64,000 nucleotides of DNA from Gammaproteobacteria bacterium (GCA_028821195.1 JAPPHB010000130.1:1-64000); one strand, 5' to 3'. Shown: positions 35,851-45,029, numbered from the stretch's first letter. The notes: generated by a model from the sequence alone, not told the origin. Numbers and translations are program-made.

Positions 35851-35910
35851 TGACAAAATGGCAGACCGATGGTCCGGGCCCGCCGGGGAGTCTGCCAAAA
35901 TGGCAGACCG
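35851..35910. repeat. Repeated palindromic box between convergent genes
   Basis: AAAATGGCAGACCG occurs at 35855-35868 and again at 35897-35910. The second copy is part of a palindrome GTCTGCCA/TGGCAGAC (35890-35897, 35901-35908) with a 3-base loop; the first has the degenerate left arm TGACA. It could be a protein-binding site or a terminator without a T-run. Confidence 0.45.
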
Positions 35911-35925
35911 GCGACCCCAGGGATC

Positions 35926-37461
35926 CTACAACGCCGGCCGCGCCCTGTGGTGCCCGGTCACCTGCTGGAACGCGTCCGCGACGATGAGCGCGATCTCATC
36001 CCGCCCGGGAGCGGCCGCCACCTGCATCGACAGCGGCATTCCCTCCACCTCGGAGAACCCGGTGGGGATGGCGACGGACGGGGCCCCCGACAGGTTCCAC
36101 ATGTTGGTCTTGCTCCCGGTCGACTCCCGGGGACGCGGGGGATCCTCACCCTCGACCAGTCCGGCGATGTCGTCCGCCGGGTGAATGAGCACGTCGCATT
36201 CATCGAAGACGGTGAGGAACCGGTCGCGCCAGTGCCGGCGCACCCGCTGAGCTTGGACGTAGGCGTGCCCCGGCATCAGCACGCCCGAAGCGATCCTCGA
36301 ACGGTAGGCCTCTGACATGTTGTCGGGCTGGGTCAGCAGGTTGTGCCGCTGATACGCTCCCACCTCCCCGCTTCGGATGATCAGGTAGAACGAGCTCAGG
36401 CTGGTGAGTCCGGGGAAGAGCACGTTGGTGCGCACGGTGCGGACCGTGGCCCCCAATGATCTCATGACCTCAACCGCCTCCCCGAAGGCACCCAGTTGCT
36501 CGTCGTTGGGCACGCCCATGAGGAAGTCGTCTTCGGCCGGGACGCCCACGACCACCCGCTCGAGGGGGTTGGGCCGGGGCTCCCAGAGAAGCGCCTCGGC
36601 GGTCCGGTAGCGGGCCACCTTGCGGGTGTGCGGGTCCAGCGGGTCTTCGCCACCCACCGCGTCCAGCACCAGCGCCGCGTCCCGGGCGCTGTGCACCATC
36701 GGGCCGGGGTGGTCCATGGACCACGCGAGGGGGAGGACCCCGTGCAGGCTGATGGCTCCATAGGTGGGCTTGAGCCCCGTGATGCCGCAGTTAGCGGCCG
36801 GACCACGGATTGAACCGCCGGTGCAGGTGCCCATTCCCACCATGAACTGGGACGCCGCGACACCGGTCGCGGAGCCCGTGCTGGATCCGCCGGCAACTCG
36901 ATCGAAGTCCCAGGGGTTTTTCGCGGGCCATTGGTCCGCAGTGGCCAGTTCGGCGGTGCCCACCTTGCCCACGATGACGGCTCCCGCCGCCTTGAGCCTT
37001 GCCACGGAGGTCGCGTCGAAGGACGGGGTGAAGCCCCTGTAGAGACCGGAGTTGCCCTCGGTGACCTTGCCCTCCGTCAGGTAGATGTCCTTCAGCCCCA
37101 CGGTGATTCCGTGCAGGGGTCCGAGGTAGCGCCCCGCGGCGATCTCGTCCTCGGCGGCTTCCGCCTGGGCCATGATCTCGTCGGCCGGATACTGGTTTAC
37201 GAAGGTCTCGATCCGCGGCTCGGTTTCCGCGATGCGTTCGAGGGTCGCCTCGGCCAGCTCGACGGGAGATACGATGCGCCGGCGGATCAGATCGGCCGCC
37301 TGCCACACCTCCAGGTCGTAGAGCGGGACGTCCTGCGGTTCGACGGGCGGAATGGTCCAGCGCGGCTGCCGCGACATGGGCACCCACGGGGCGGCGGCGG
37401 CCGCGGCCGCGCCCTTCACGAAGTTTCGGCGCGTGAGTGCCGTCCGGCCGCCGGCGCTCAT
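35926..37461 (-). CDS. Amidase-signature-family hydrolase with twin-arginine-like leader
   Basis: A 511-residue amidase of the Ser-cisSer-Lys class. The triad is visible as GLKDIY (Lys about 123), GGSSTGSA (Ser about 192) and GGSIRGPA (nucleophile Ser about 216), with normal spacing. The N-terminus TALTRRNFVKGAAAAAAAPW resembles a Tat signal, so the enzyme is probably exported. Substrate (amide, urea derivative, peptide amide) is open. The start at 37461 overlaps the upstream 68-codon gene by ATGA. The longer upstream frame contains no conserved sequence. Confidence 0.88.
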   Translation of the reverse strand: MSAGGRTALTRRNFVKGAAAAAAAPWVPMSRQPRWTIPPVEPQDVPLYDLEVWQAADLIRRRIVSPVELAEATLERIAETEPRIETFVNQYPADEIMAQAEAAEDEIAAGRYLGPLHGITVGLKDIYLTEGKVTEGNSGLYRGFTPSFDATSVARLKAAGAVIVGKVGTAELATADQWPAKNPWDFDRVAGGSSTGSATGVAASQFMVGMGTCTGGSIRGPAANCGITGLKPTYGAISLHGVLPLAWSMDHPGPMVHSARDAALVLDAVGGEDPLDPHTRKVARYRTAEALLWEPRPNPLERVVVGVPAEDDFLMGVPNDEQLGAFGEAVEVMRSLGATVRTVRTNVLFPGLTSLSSFYLIIRSGEVGAYQRHNLLTQPDNMSEAYRSRIASGVLMPGHAYVQAQRVRRHWRDRFLTVFDECDVLIHPADDIAGLVEGEDPPRPRESTGSKTNMWNLSGAPSVAIPTGFSEVEGMPLSMQVAAAPGRDEIALIVADAFQQVTGHHRARPAL

Positions 37462-37664
37462 GGCAGCCACTCCGGCACATGCTTCGTGACCGGGGGAGGC
37501 GTTTCCTGCTGCGGCATCCGGGCCAGGATCGCCTCGCACTCGGCGAGCCCGTTCAGCACGTCGGCAAAGACGGTGGTGGGCAGTTGGTTCTCGGCGAGCC
37601 CGACCACTTCGGCGAGTCGGCGTGCGTGCTCGAGCGCGGTTTCATTCGTGTACGGAGTCTGCAT
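37458..37664 (-). CDS. Small protein coupled to the amidase, possibly AtzG/GatC-like
   Basis: A 68-residue soluble protein whose stop overlaps the amidase start (ATGA). The helical part AEVVGLAENQLPTTVFADVL and the proline-rich end ETPPPVTKHVPEWLP resemble the DUF4089/AtzG type of small subunit that binds amidase-signature enzymes; the similarity is short, so this is a suggestion. Translational coupling implies a stoichiometric partner. Unlike the amidase it has no export signal. Confidence 0.55.
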   Translation of the reverse strand: MQTPYTNETALEHARRLAEVVGLAENQLPTTVFADVLNGLAECEAILARMPQQETPPPVTKHVPEWLP

Positions 37665-37696
37665 GGGTCCTCCCTCGGCCCGTCCTGAGCTCCCCC

Positions 37697-39949
37697 TCAG
37701 AACGCCATCAGGTATGTCAGCTTCACCACCCCCGTGCGCCGCTGCCAGCGCGGCTCGCGCGGGTCGAGGAGGTCCCCCGTCAGGTAGCCGGTGTCTATGA
37801 CCACGAAGAGGTCGCTGCCGGGGGTATGGATCCAGTCGATGCGGATGTTGGCCTGCAGTTCGCGGGAGTGATTGTCCCACTGCACCAGCGCGTTGGCGAA
37901 GAGCTTGCGGCTGACCGCGCCCTGGATGTTTGCGCTCACCAGGTGGGTCGAGAAATCCCCGTCCTCCACCGGTAGCGAGACGCCGTTCCACGCGTATCTT
38001 CCGCCGATGGTGAGGTGTGGGCCGGTGATCCAGGTGGCGCCGCCCCCGATCTCGGTCCGCGTCCCGGACCAGAAGTCGCCGATCGATCCCGCCAGCGCCC
38101 CGGAGAAGGTGCGGCTGTCGTTGGTGCGCGCGTGCATGGTCAGACGGCGGAAACTGTAGTCGCCCGCAGCCAGAACCCGTCGGCTGATGCGCGCCGGCAA
38201 CTCCAGCCTCTCGAAGCGCTCGCTGAAGGAGATGTTGGCGACTTCGCCAGTCTGGAAGTTGAGCCCGGCGCTTGCGCGCAGTTGATGCGTCTGCTTGGCG
38301 CCGTCGCGGCCCTGGATGCGGTGCCCGCTCACGTCCAGCGTGAGCTGGCGCGCCCACGTGCTGGACTCGAAGCGGGGGGTGACCCCGGCGCGGCCCTGCC
38401 ACCGGTCCTGGTCGGTGCGGGGCACGAAGCCCAGCGCCGGCTGGAAGCCATCGTCGATGATCAGACGGGAAACGCCCGCCACGTACAGGTCGTTCTGGAG
38501 GACCAGCTCGGCGGAGGCGGCGTTCGCGCTGCCCGCCTCCCGGGGATCCGCGGATCCCGCCGACACCGCGCCCCCGGCGGATCCCGAAGCTCCGGTCGCG
38601 GACGGGGCGAAATCCGGATTCCAGACCCGCGCCGCCCACACGTTGAAGGAGCTGCTGCTCCAGAAGCGGCTGGAGAAGTCGAGTCCGGCCGACCGGTCCC
38701 AGCCGTTCTCGTGATCCAGGCTGCTGATGATCCCACCCAGCGTCGTGCGCGGCCGCAGATCCGTCCGGAGCCGCACCACCGAGTTCCAGGCAGCCGGCAG
38801 CGCGACCGCATCGTCCGAATACCCGCGGGTGCGCAGCGCCAGCGCCCCGATGGAAAGCGGCCCCGCCTGGCCGGTCAGCCTCCCTCCTCCCCCGATGTCG
38901 CCCCGGAGCCCGACCCGCCGGCTGAAGAAGACCTCGGTCTGCCGCGGCGTCCCGAACTGGAACAGTCCCGCCCGCTCCAGGAAGAACTCCCGCTTCTCGG
39001 GATAGAAAAGGTCGAAGCGGGTGAGGTTGATCTGGACGTTGTCCGACTCCACCTGCGCGAAGTCGGTGTTCCAGGTGAGGTCGAAGGTGAGGTTGGAGGT
39101 GAGCGCGTACTTGACGTCGACGCCAACGTCTGTCTGCCCCTCGAAGCTCGCGTCCCCTGCCATCCGCTGCGTTCCGGCGGTCGCGAACGGCTTCACCTCG
39201 GCGTAGCGCCCGCGCCTGAGGCCGCTCAGTCCGTCGAGGGTGGCGTAGCGCGACACCTGCGAGATGCCCGAGCGGTACTCCTGCCCGATGTGCGGCCAGA
39301 ACACGCTCTCGTTCTTGCGACGGATCGAGCGCATGAAGGCGATGCCCATGGTGGGCTCGTCCACGTCCGGGAAACGGATGGTGGTGAAGGGGATCTCGAG
39401 CTCGAGCACCCAGCCGTCCTCGGTCACCCGCGTCTCGCTGGTGAAGACCCCGTCCCAGTTCCAGTCGTCCAGGGTCATGCTCTCGTCGGAGATGAGGGCG
39501 TCATCCTGAGTCCCCAGCGCGCCGACCTCGAAGATGTAGGCGTTGCGGCGGTCGTGATACGTGTCCAGCGCGACGATGACGCGGTCGTCCTTGTCGATGC
39601 GGCCGCCCCGGTGGAGGATGCTGCGCCGGATGAGCGAGGGCTCGGAGTCGTGGAAGACGAAGCCGAAGTAGAGGGCGTTGGCGTCGTAGCCGATGCGCAC
39701 CTCGGTGGGCTCGCTGCCGGGTGCGCCGTCGACCGGGTCGCGCTGGCGGAAGTCGGTGACCGGCTCGATCATCGCCCAGAAGGGCTCGTCGAGCACCCCG
39801 TCGATGGTGGGGGGACGGGGCACGGGGGTCGCGGTCGCGCGCATCTCCGGCACCGGGGTCTGGCCGGCGGCGGGTACGGAGGCCGGCAGGGCGGCCAGCA
39901 CCGGGAGGCAAACGGCCCGGGACAGGCCCCCGAGCCTGCGCCAATTCAT
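37697..39949 (-). CDS. DUF5916-type outer-membrane protein with CBM9-like N-terminal domain
   Basis: A 750-residue exported protein. After the signal peptide comes a CBM9-like sugar-binding-fold domain (PTIDGVLDEPFWAMIEPVTDF, GYDANALYFGFVFHDSEP, FEVGALGTQDDALISDE), then a DUF5916 beta-barrel of about 500 residues with FYPEKREFFLERAGLFQFG and SRRVGLRGDIGGGGRLTG, ending in short outer-membrane strands (RTGVVKLTYLMAF). The function is unknown; a TonB-independent uptake or surface-binding role is often assumed. A paralogue is at 45030. Its start overlaps the upstream D-aminoacylase stop by ATGA. Confidence 0.88.
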   Translation of the reverse strand: MNWRRLGGLSRAVCLPVLAALPASVPAAGQTPVPEMRATATPVPRPPTIDGVLDEPFWAMIEPVTDFRQRDPVDGAPGSEPTEVRIGYDANALYFGFVFHDSEPSLIRRSILHRGGRIDKDDRVIVALDTYHDRRNAYIFEVGALGTQDDALISDESMTLDDWNWDGVFTSETRVTEDGWVLELEIPFTTIRFPDVDEPTMGIAFMRSIRRKNESVFWPHIGQEYRSGISQVSRYATLDGLSGLRRGRYAEVKPFATAGTQRMAGDASFEGQTDVGVDVKYALTSNLTFDLTWNTDFAQVESDNVQINLTRFDLFYPEKREFFLERAGLFQFGTPRQTEVFFSRRVGLRGDIGGGGRLTGQAGPLSIGALALRTRGYSDDAVALPAAWNSVVRLRTDLRPRTTLGGIISSLDHENGWDRSAGLDFSSRFWSSSSFNVWAARVWNPDFAPSATGASGSAGGAVSAGSADPREAGSANAASAELVLQNDLYVAGVSRLIIDDGFQPALGFVPRTDQDRWQGRAGVTPRFESSTWARQLTLDVSGHRIQGRDGAKQTHQLRASAGLNFQTGEVANISFSERFERLELPARISRRVLAAGDYSFRRLTMHARTNDSRTFSGALAGSIGDFWSGTRTEIGGGATWITGPHLTIGGRYAWNGVSLPVEDGDFSTHLVSANIQGAVSRKLFANALVQWDNHSRELQANIRIDWIHTPGSDLFVVIDTGYLTGDLLDPREPRWQRRTGVVKLTYLMAF

Positions 39950-41550
39950 CGTGCGGAACCCTCGCGCGGCTCACGCACCGGCCCTCGGATCCAGCGTCCG
40001 GGCTTCGCGCCCGTGATCTCCCCGTCCAGGATGACCGGCACGCCGTTCACCAGCAGGTTGTCGATGCCCTCGCTGTACTGATGGGGGTCGGTGTAGGTTG
40101 CCCGGTCCGTCACCGTCGCCGGGTCGAATACGGCGATGTCCGCGCGCATGCCCTCGGCGATCACGCCCATGTCGTCCCGGTTCAGCCACCGCGCCGGCAT
40201 CGACGTCATCTTCTTCACGGCTTCCTCGAGCGAAATCACGCCCAGCTCGCGCACGTATCGGGCCAGCACCCGCGGAAAGGCCCCGTAGCTGCGCGGATGC
40301 GGATAGCCGACGCCGAACTCCACGGCGTCTCCATCGGTTTCGATCATCGCCAGGGGATGCTGCATGATGCGGATGACGTCGCCTTCGTCCATCGCGTGAT
40401 AGATGGCGCTGAACCCGCCCCCCAGCTGCAGGTCGATGGCCAGGTCGATGCCGGTGTCAAGGTCGTTGGGCAGTCCCCGGTCCGCCGCGTAGTCGGCAAG
40501 CGTCCGTCCGTTGTAGCTCTCGTCCGCGGGCAGCACCCGGAACTGGATCCGTGAGATATCGCTTCCCACCCGGTCCGTGGTGAAGATGGCACGCATTTCC
40601 TGTTCCATGCGTGCGCGCGTCTCGGCATCGGCCACGCGCTCGGCGAAGGCGTTGCGCCCTCCCGCGAGCGCCCACTGCGGGAAGAGGATCACCGACCCCG
40701 TGCTCGAGGCCGCATACGGATAGAGATCGTGGGTGACCGTGAGCCCGGCGGCGTTGGCCGAGTCGATCATCGCCAGGCTGTGCTCGCTCCACCCCCACTG
40801 CGCCGCGCCGGCCGCCTTGTGGTGGTTGATCTGCGCCGGGATGTCGGCCTCGTCGGCGATTCGAATGACCTCTGCGACCGATTCCAGCAGCCCGCTGGCC
40901 TCGTTGCGCATGTGGCTCACGTAGATGCCGCCGTGCCGGGAGGCCACCTTTGCGAGCTCGATCACCTCCTCGGTCTCGGCGAAGTTGGCCGGCACGTAGA
41001 GAAGCCCGGTCGAGAGCCCGAGTGCGCCCTGCCGCATGCTCTGGTCGACGAGCGCCTTCATCTGCTCGAGTTCGTCCGCGGTCGGGGCCCGGTTCTCGAG
41101 CCCGAGCACCTGCTTACGGGTCCAGGTGTGCCCGGCGAAGAAGCCTACGTTAGGGGCCATCTCCAGGTTGGATGCGAACTCGTCCAGCGGCCAGGGCTGA
41201 TCGCCGGAGTGCAGGGAAGCCATGATCGTGGTGATCCCCTGGCGCACGAAGTTCTCCAGCAACGGATACTCGGCGACGGTCTGCTGGATGTGCGCGTGGT
41301 TGTCGATGAAGCCCGGCGTCACGGTCCGGCCCGATGCGTCGATGACAAGGTCCGCGGCCCCGGGATCGAGGGGCTCGCTCGAGACTGCAGCGATGAGCCC
41401 GTCGCGCACCCCCACGTCGGCCGCAAACCCCGGGCTCCCGGTCCCGTCGACGACGATACCCCCGGTGATGAGGACGTCGAAGTTCGCGCCCGCGTCCGGA
41501 GCGCACGCGGCGACGAAAAGCGCGGCCAGCGCGAGGAAGTGCCTATTCAC
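39946..41550 (-). CDS. N-acyl-D-amino-acid deacylase-like amidohydrolase, lipoprotein
   Basis: A 534-residue metal-dependent amidohydrolase of the D-aminoacylase family. The N-terminal metal site appears as PGFIDNHAHIQQ, with further ligand regions SHMRNEASG and INHHKAAG; the composite domain ends TVTPGFIDNHAH and NRDDMGVIAEGMRADIAVFDP. A signal and lipobox (ALAALFVAAC, then APDAG) place it in the cell envelope. Relatives remove acyl groups from D-amino acids or peptides. It is coupled to the DUF5916 gene (ATGA) and overlaps the NHL gene by 8 bases. Confidence 0.88.
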   Translation of the reverse strand: MNRHFLALAALFVAACAPDAGANFDVLITGGIVVDGTGSPGFAADVGVRDGLIAAVSSEPLDPGAADLVIDASGRTVTPGFIDNHAHIQQTVAEYPLLENFVRQGITTIMASLHSGDQPWPLDEFASNLEMAPNVGFFAGHTWTRKQVLGLENRAPTADELEQMKALVDQSMRQGALGLSTGLLYVPANFAETEEVIELAKVASRHGGIYVSHMRNEASGLLESVAEVIRIADEADIPAQINHHKAAGAAQWGWSEHSLAMIDSANAAGLTVTHDLYPYAASSTGSVILFPQWALAGGRNAFAERVADAETRARMEQEMRAIFTTDRVGSDISRIQFRVLPADESYNGRTLADYAADRGLPNDLDTGIDLAIDLQLGGGFSAIYHAMDEGDVIRIMQHPLAMIETDGDAVEFGVGYPHPRSYGAFPRVLARYVRELGVISLEEAVKKMTSMPARWLNRDDMGVIAEGMRADIAVFDPATVTDRATYTDPHQYSEGIDNLLVNGVPVILDGEITGAKPGRWIRGPVREPREGSAR

Positions 41551-42736
41551 CCCCGCTCCGCGGCCACAGAGCCCCCTGGTTCTCGGCGGTCACCGGCCCA
41601 GTGCCCATGAAGACGAACTTCTGCAGCCGCTTGCCCTCGTAGGTCTCGGTGGTGTAGAGGTTGCCCTGCGAGTCGGTGGCGACGCTGTGCACGCCGTAGA
41701 ACTGTCCGGGCTGCCGGCCGCCGCCGCCGAAGCTGGTGAGCACCTCGAGGCTCTCCCGGTCCAGCACGTGGACCACCTTGTTCATCCCGTCGGCCACGTA
41801 CAGGAAGCGCTGCCCGGGATCGCGCGAGAAGGTGATGTCCCACACCGATCCCCCACCGAGAGTTGCGTTGGCGATGAAGGCTTCGCGCACGAAGGTGCCG
41901 TCGCTCTGGAAGACCTGGATGCGGTTGCCGGCGCGGTCGCAGACGTAGACCAGCCCGTCCTCCGAGGGGTCGGCGCAGTGCACCGGCGTGCGGAACTGCT
42001 GCTGTGGCGGGCCGTCGGGCGTATGCGAGGGTACCAGCTCGTCGCTGGGCTCGTTGCCGTAGGCGCCCCAGTAGCGCTTGAACTCGCCGGTGTTGGAGTC
42101 GAGGACCACCACCCGGCGGTTGCCGTAGCCGTCGGCGACGAAGGCCTCGTCGGTCATCCCGTCGAAGGAAATCTTCGCCACCTTCGAGAAGTGCTCCGTG
42201 GAGCTGCTGTTGGGCTGGGCCTCGGCCACCCCCACCTGCATCAGGAACTCGCCGTCGCGGGAGAACTTGAGCAACTGGGCGTCGAACTCGCCGTTGCCTC
42301 CGATCCAGATGTTGTCGTGGTGGTCCACGCTGAGGCCGTGGTTGGAGGTGGGCCAGTCGTAGCCCTCTCCGGGACCGCCCCAGGAGTTGACCAGATTCCC
42401 TTCGGGATCGAACTCGAGCACGTTGGGCGCGGGCACGCAGCATTCGCTGGTGGGCGGATCCAGCGTGGCGCCGATCTCGTTGACCTCGCTGAAGGTGGTC
42501 TGGCGGTGGATGATGAAGACGTGGTCGCGCGAATCGACCCCCACGCCGATGGTCGAGCCCAGGATCCAGTGGTTGGGCAGCGGCTTGGGCCAGAGCGGGT
42601 CCACCTCGAAGATGGGCGCCTCGCCCGACATGTCGGGCGCCTGGCTCGCCGACTCGATGGTACAGGAGGCGAGTGCCATGATGCCGGCGGTGGCGACGCA
42701 GGTCAGCGCGCAGGAAAAGGTGCGTGGGTGGTTCAT
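41543..42736 (-). CDS. NHL-repeat six-bladed propeller lipoprotein
   Basis: A 397-residue lipoprotein (lipobox AGIMALASC) with at least four NHL-type repeats, for example NHGLSVDHHDNIWIGG, EAFVADGYGNRRVVVLD, GLVYVCDRAGNRIQVFQ and HSVATDSQGNLYTTETYEGKRLQKF. Such propellers resemble peptidylglycine-lyase-like or binding scaffolds; activity is unknown. The ATG at 42736 is supported by AAGGAG seven bases upstream. It opens the operon ending with the DUF5916 gene, and it is divergent from the barrel gene at 42901. Confidence 0.85.
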   Translation of the reverse strand: MNHPRTFSCALTCVATAGIMALASCTIESASQAPDMSGEAPIFEVDPLWPKPLPNHWILGSTIGVGVDSRDHVFIIHRQTTFSEVNEIGATLDPPTSECCVPAPNVLEFDPEGNLVNSWGGPGEGYDWPTSNHGLSVDHHDNIWIGGNGEFDAQLLKFSRDGEFLMQVGVAEAQPNSSSTEHFSKVAKISFDGMTDEAFVADGYGNRRVVVLDSNTGEFKRYWGAYGNEPSDELVPSHTPDGPPQQQFRTPVHCADPSEDGLVYVCDRAGNRIQVFQSDGTFVREAFIANATLGGGSVWDITFSRDPGQRFLYVADGMNKVVHVLDRESLEVLTSFGGGGRQPGQFYGVHSVATDSQGNLYTTETYEGKRLQKFVFMGTGPVTAENQGALWPRSGGE

Positions 42737-42900
42737 GGCGTGACTCCTTCGGTACGATGCTTGCAGCGTGGTTCCCCATCCAGCGGCGAACCTGATGAGC
42801 CTGAGCGGCGAACGCATGACCGGAAATCGTGTAGAACAACGTTCCGGATGCGCAAGCGGCTGAGGTGCGGGACCGGCATCCAACTTATCGGGAGTGCTCC

Positions 42901-43656
42901 ATGAATCGACAGGCCATGGTGTCGTTTCTGGTTGCGGTGGCAGCGGGCTCGGCGGCGCTGCCTTCGATGGCTCGGGCGCAGGACGGAGACGGTTTTCTCT
43001 TCAGCCGCCCCGGGGCCACGTTCTCCATCCGCACCGGATACGACATCCCGCGCGCGAACAGCGACATCTTCAGTTATACGAGCGAACTGCTCACGCTTGA
43101 GAAGAGCAACTTCGCCGCCCCGACCTTCGGGGTGGATCTCGGCGTGCGGTTGAGCGACAGGCTCGACCTGGTGGCGGGCGTGGGTTACGCGAAGAGCGAG
43201 AACCCCTCCGAGTTCCGCGACTGGGAAGACACCGACGGCCTGCCCATCGAGCAGGTCACCACGCACTCCAAGCTCCCGTTCACGCTGAGCGTGCGCTACT
43301 ACCTGCGGGACCGCGGCCGGAGCCTGGGGCGTTTTGCGTGGGTACCGTCCGGCTTCGTGCCGTACGTCGGAGCGGGTGGCGGCGGCAACTACTACAGGTT
43401 CGAGCAGGACGGGGACTTCGTCGATGTCGAGACGCTGGACATCTTTTATGACCAGTTGGTGTCGGACGGCACGACCCCCTTCGTACACGTCTTCAGCGGA
43501 GTGGAAGTCGCGATGGGGCCGCGATTCGTGCTGACGGCGGAAGGGCGTTATTCTTGGTCCAGCGGCCCCATGGATCGCGCGTTCGAGGGTTTTGAGAACA
43601 TCGACCTGTCCGGGTTCCAGGTCCTCGCGGGATTTGGAATCCGCATGGGCGGTTGA
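42901..43656 (+). CDS. Outer-membrane beta-barrel protein
   Basis: A 251-residue protein with a signal peptide ending ARAQ and about eight amphipathic strands (ATFSIRTGYDIPR, FGVDLGVRLSDRLDLVAGVGYAK, FTLSVRYYL, FVPYVGAGGGGNYYRFE, FVLTAEGRYSW), ending with LAGFGIRMGG. The architecture fits an OmpW/OmpA-type eight-stranded barrel. GGAG precedes the ATG. The function cannot be told. Confidence 0.8.
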   Translation: MNRQAMVSFLVAVAAGSAALPSMARAQDGDGFLFSRPGATFSIRTGYDIPRANSDIFSYTSELLTLEKSNFAAPTFGVDLGVRLSDRLDLVAGVGYAKSENPSEFRDWEDTDGLPIEQVTTHSKLPFTLSVRYYLRDRGRSLGRFAWVPSGFVPYVGAGGGGNYYRFEQDGDFVDVETLDIFYDQLVSDGTTPFVHVFSGVEVAMGPRFVLTAEGRYSWSSGPMDRAFEGFENIDLSGFQVLAGFGIRMGG

Positions 43657-43702
43657 CCACGGGCCCGTGAGGGTACGAAAGGTGTCAGCGGAGGGAAGGA
43701 GC

Positions 43703-44899
43703 ATGAGAGCACGTCAGGAAGCCTTGGCGGCTGTGATCCGGCGGTGTTCGGCCGTCGCGCTACTGTTGTTGGTCGGCGCCGTCCCCATTGAAGGACAGTC
43801 CCCCGTCGGCAGCTGGCTGGCGTTCACGGGATGCTGGACGCCCATCGGCCAGGACGTCGAGGACGCGTCCACGCTGTGCGTGATCCCCGGCGAGGACCGG
43901 GTATCGGCGGAGTTCGTGACCGTGCGCGGGAGCGAGGTCGTCTCGCGCGAGGTGGCGCGCGCCGACGGGCGACCGGTCGACGCTACCCAGGAAGGGTGCG
44001 AGGGCACCACAACCTGGCGCTTCTCCGCTGACGGGCACCGGGTCTACCACCGTTCCGAACACCTCTGCGACAACGCGGTGAACCGGAAGGGGTCGGGGAT
44101 GATGGTCATGGTGAACCCCACCGAGTGGATGGATGTCAGTTCAGTGGAGGTGGAAGGGCAGGTTACCCCCTGGGTTCAGCACTACCGCATGGCGACCGTC
44201 GAGGCCGCGGAGGCTGCCGGGTACGGCGACCTGGCAACCGGACAGGAGATGGCGGTTCGCGCCGCCCGCATGTACTCGACTACGGCGCCCACCATCACCT
44301 CGATCGTCGAGGCCAGCCAGGTGTTGCACGCCGAAACCGTTCAGGCCTGGCTGGTGGAAAGCGCGCCCGACATGAACGTGAATGCGGAACAGTTGATCCG
44401 CATGGCCGACGCCGGGGTGACTTCGGATGTGATCGATGTCGTGGTCGCGGTGTCCCATCCCCGGCGTTTCCGGCTGCAGGAGGAAGACCAGACGGGCGCC
44501 GCCATCGAACAGCGTGGGCGAGTCCGTGACCGCAGCGCCTACGGGCCGCGGTACTACTCGCCTTTCGGCTTCGGGTACTACGGGTACGGGTATTCGCCGT
44601 ACCGGTACGGCTATTCGCCCTACGGCTACGGGTACGGCGGCTACGGGCTCGGATACAACAGCTTCTACGGCATCGGCTATCGTCCGGTCGTGGTGTCCGT
44701 CGAGCCGCGCGTGGAATCCCCCCGGGGAAGGCTGGTCCGGGGCCAGGGATATACGCGCAGCGGTGGCAGGCTGCCCAGCGGGGTCGCCACGGTGGGACGT
44801 GACGGCGGAGGCTCTTCCGTGGGCGTCTCGTCCGGCGGAGGCGGCGGGTCGCGGAGTTCGACCGGCCGCACCGCGCGCAGGCGGGGAGGTGGCAGCTAG
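43703..44899 (+). CDS. Exported protein with Tyr/Gly-rich low-complexity C-terminus
   Basis: A 398-residue protein with a signal peptide, then an ordered N-terminal half of unknown family (GCWTPIGQDVEDASTLCVIPG, FSADGHRVYHRSEHLC; paired cysteines). The C-terminal 130 residues are a Tyr/Gly/Pro-rich tract (YGYGYSPYRYGYSPYGYGYG) followed by a Gly/Ser/Arg-rich tail. Such tails are sticky and common in surface or matrix proteins. The start is fixed by GGAAGGAG. A strong intrinsic terminator follows directly, so this gene ends its transcript. Confidence 0.75.
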   Translation: MRARQEALAAVIRRCSAVALLLLVGAVPIEGQSPVGSWLAFTGCWTPIGQDVEDASTLCVIPGEDRVSAEFVTVRGSEVVSREVARADGRPVDATQEGCEGTTTWRFSADGHRVYHRSEHLCDNAVNRKGSGMMVMVNPTEWMDVSSVEVEGQVTPWVQHYRMATVEAAEAAGYGDLATGQEMAVRAARMYSTTAPTITSIVEASQVLHAETVQAWLVESAPDMNVNAEQLIRMADAGVTSDVIDVVVAVSHPRRFRLQEEDQTGAAIEQRGRVRDRSAYGPRYYSPFGFGYYGYGYSPYRYGYSPYGYGYGGYGLGYNSFYGIGYRPVVVSVEPRVESPRGRLVRGQGYTRSGGRLPSGVATVGRDGGGSSVGVSSGGGGGSRSSTGRTARRRGGGS

Positions 44900-44934
44900 C
44901 GAAGCCGGAAACGGTTCGGGCTGGCGCCGGGAGA

Positions 44935-44966
44935 GCGCCGGGAGATACGTTTCTCCCGGCGCTTTT
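44935..44966 (+). terminator. Rho-independent terminator after the Tyr/Gly-rich gene
   Basis: A perfect 11-bp stem GCGCCGGGAGA (44935-44945) and TCTCCCGGCGC (44952-44962) with loop TACGTT is followed by TTTT. A truncated copy of the left arm precedes it. Confidence 0.85.
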
Positions 44967-45029
44967 CCTTTCCCCCCGACAGGATTCCTCGTGCGAGCAA
45001 CCACTGTGTGCTTGGTAGCGATTCGGCGA

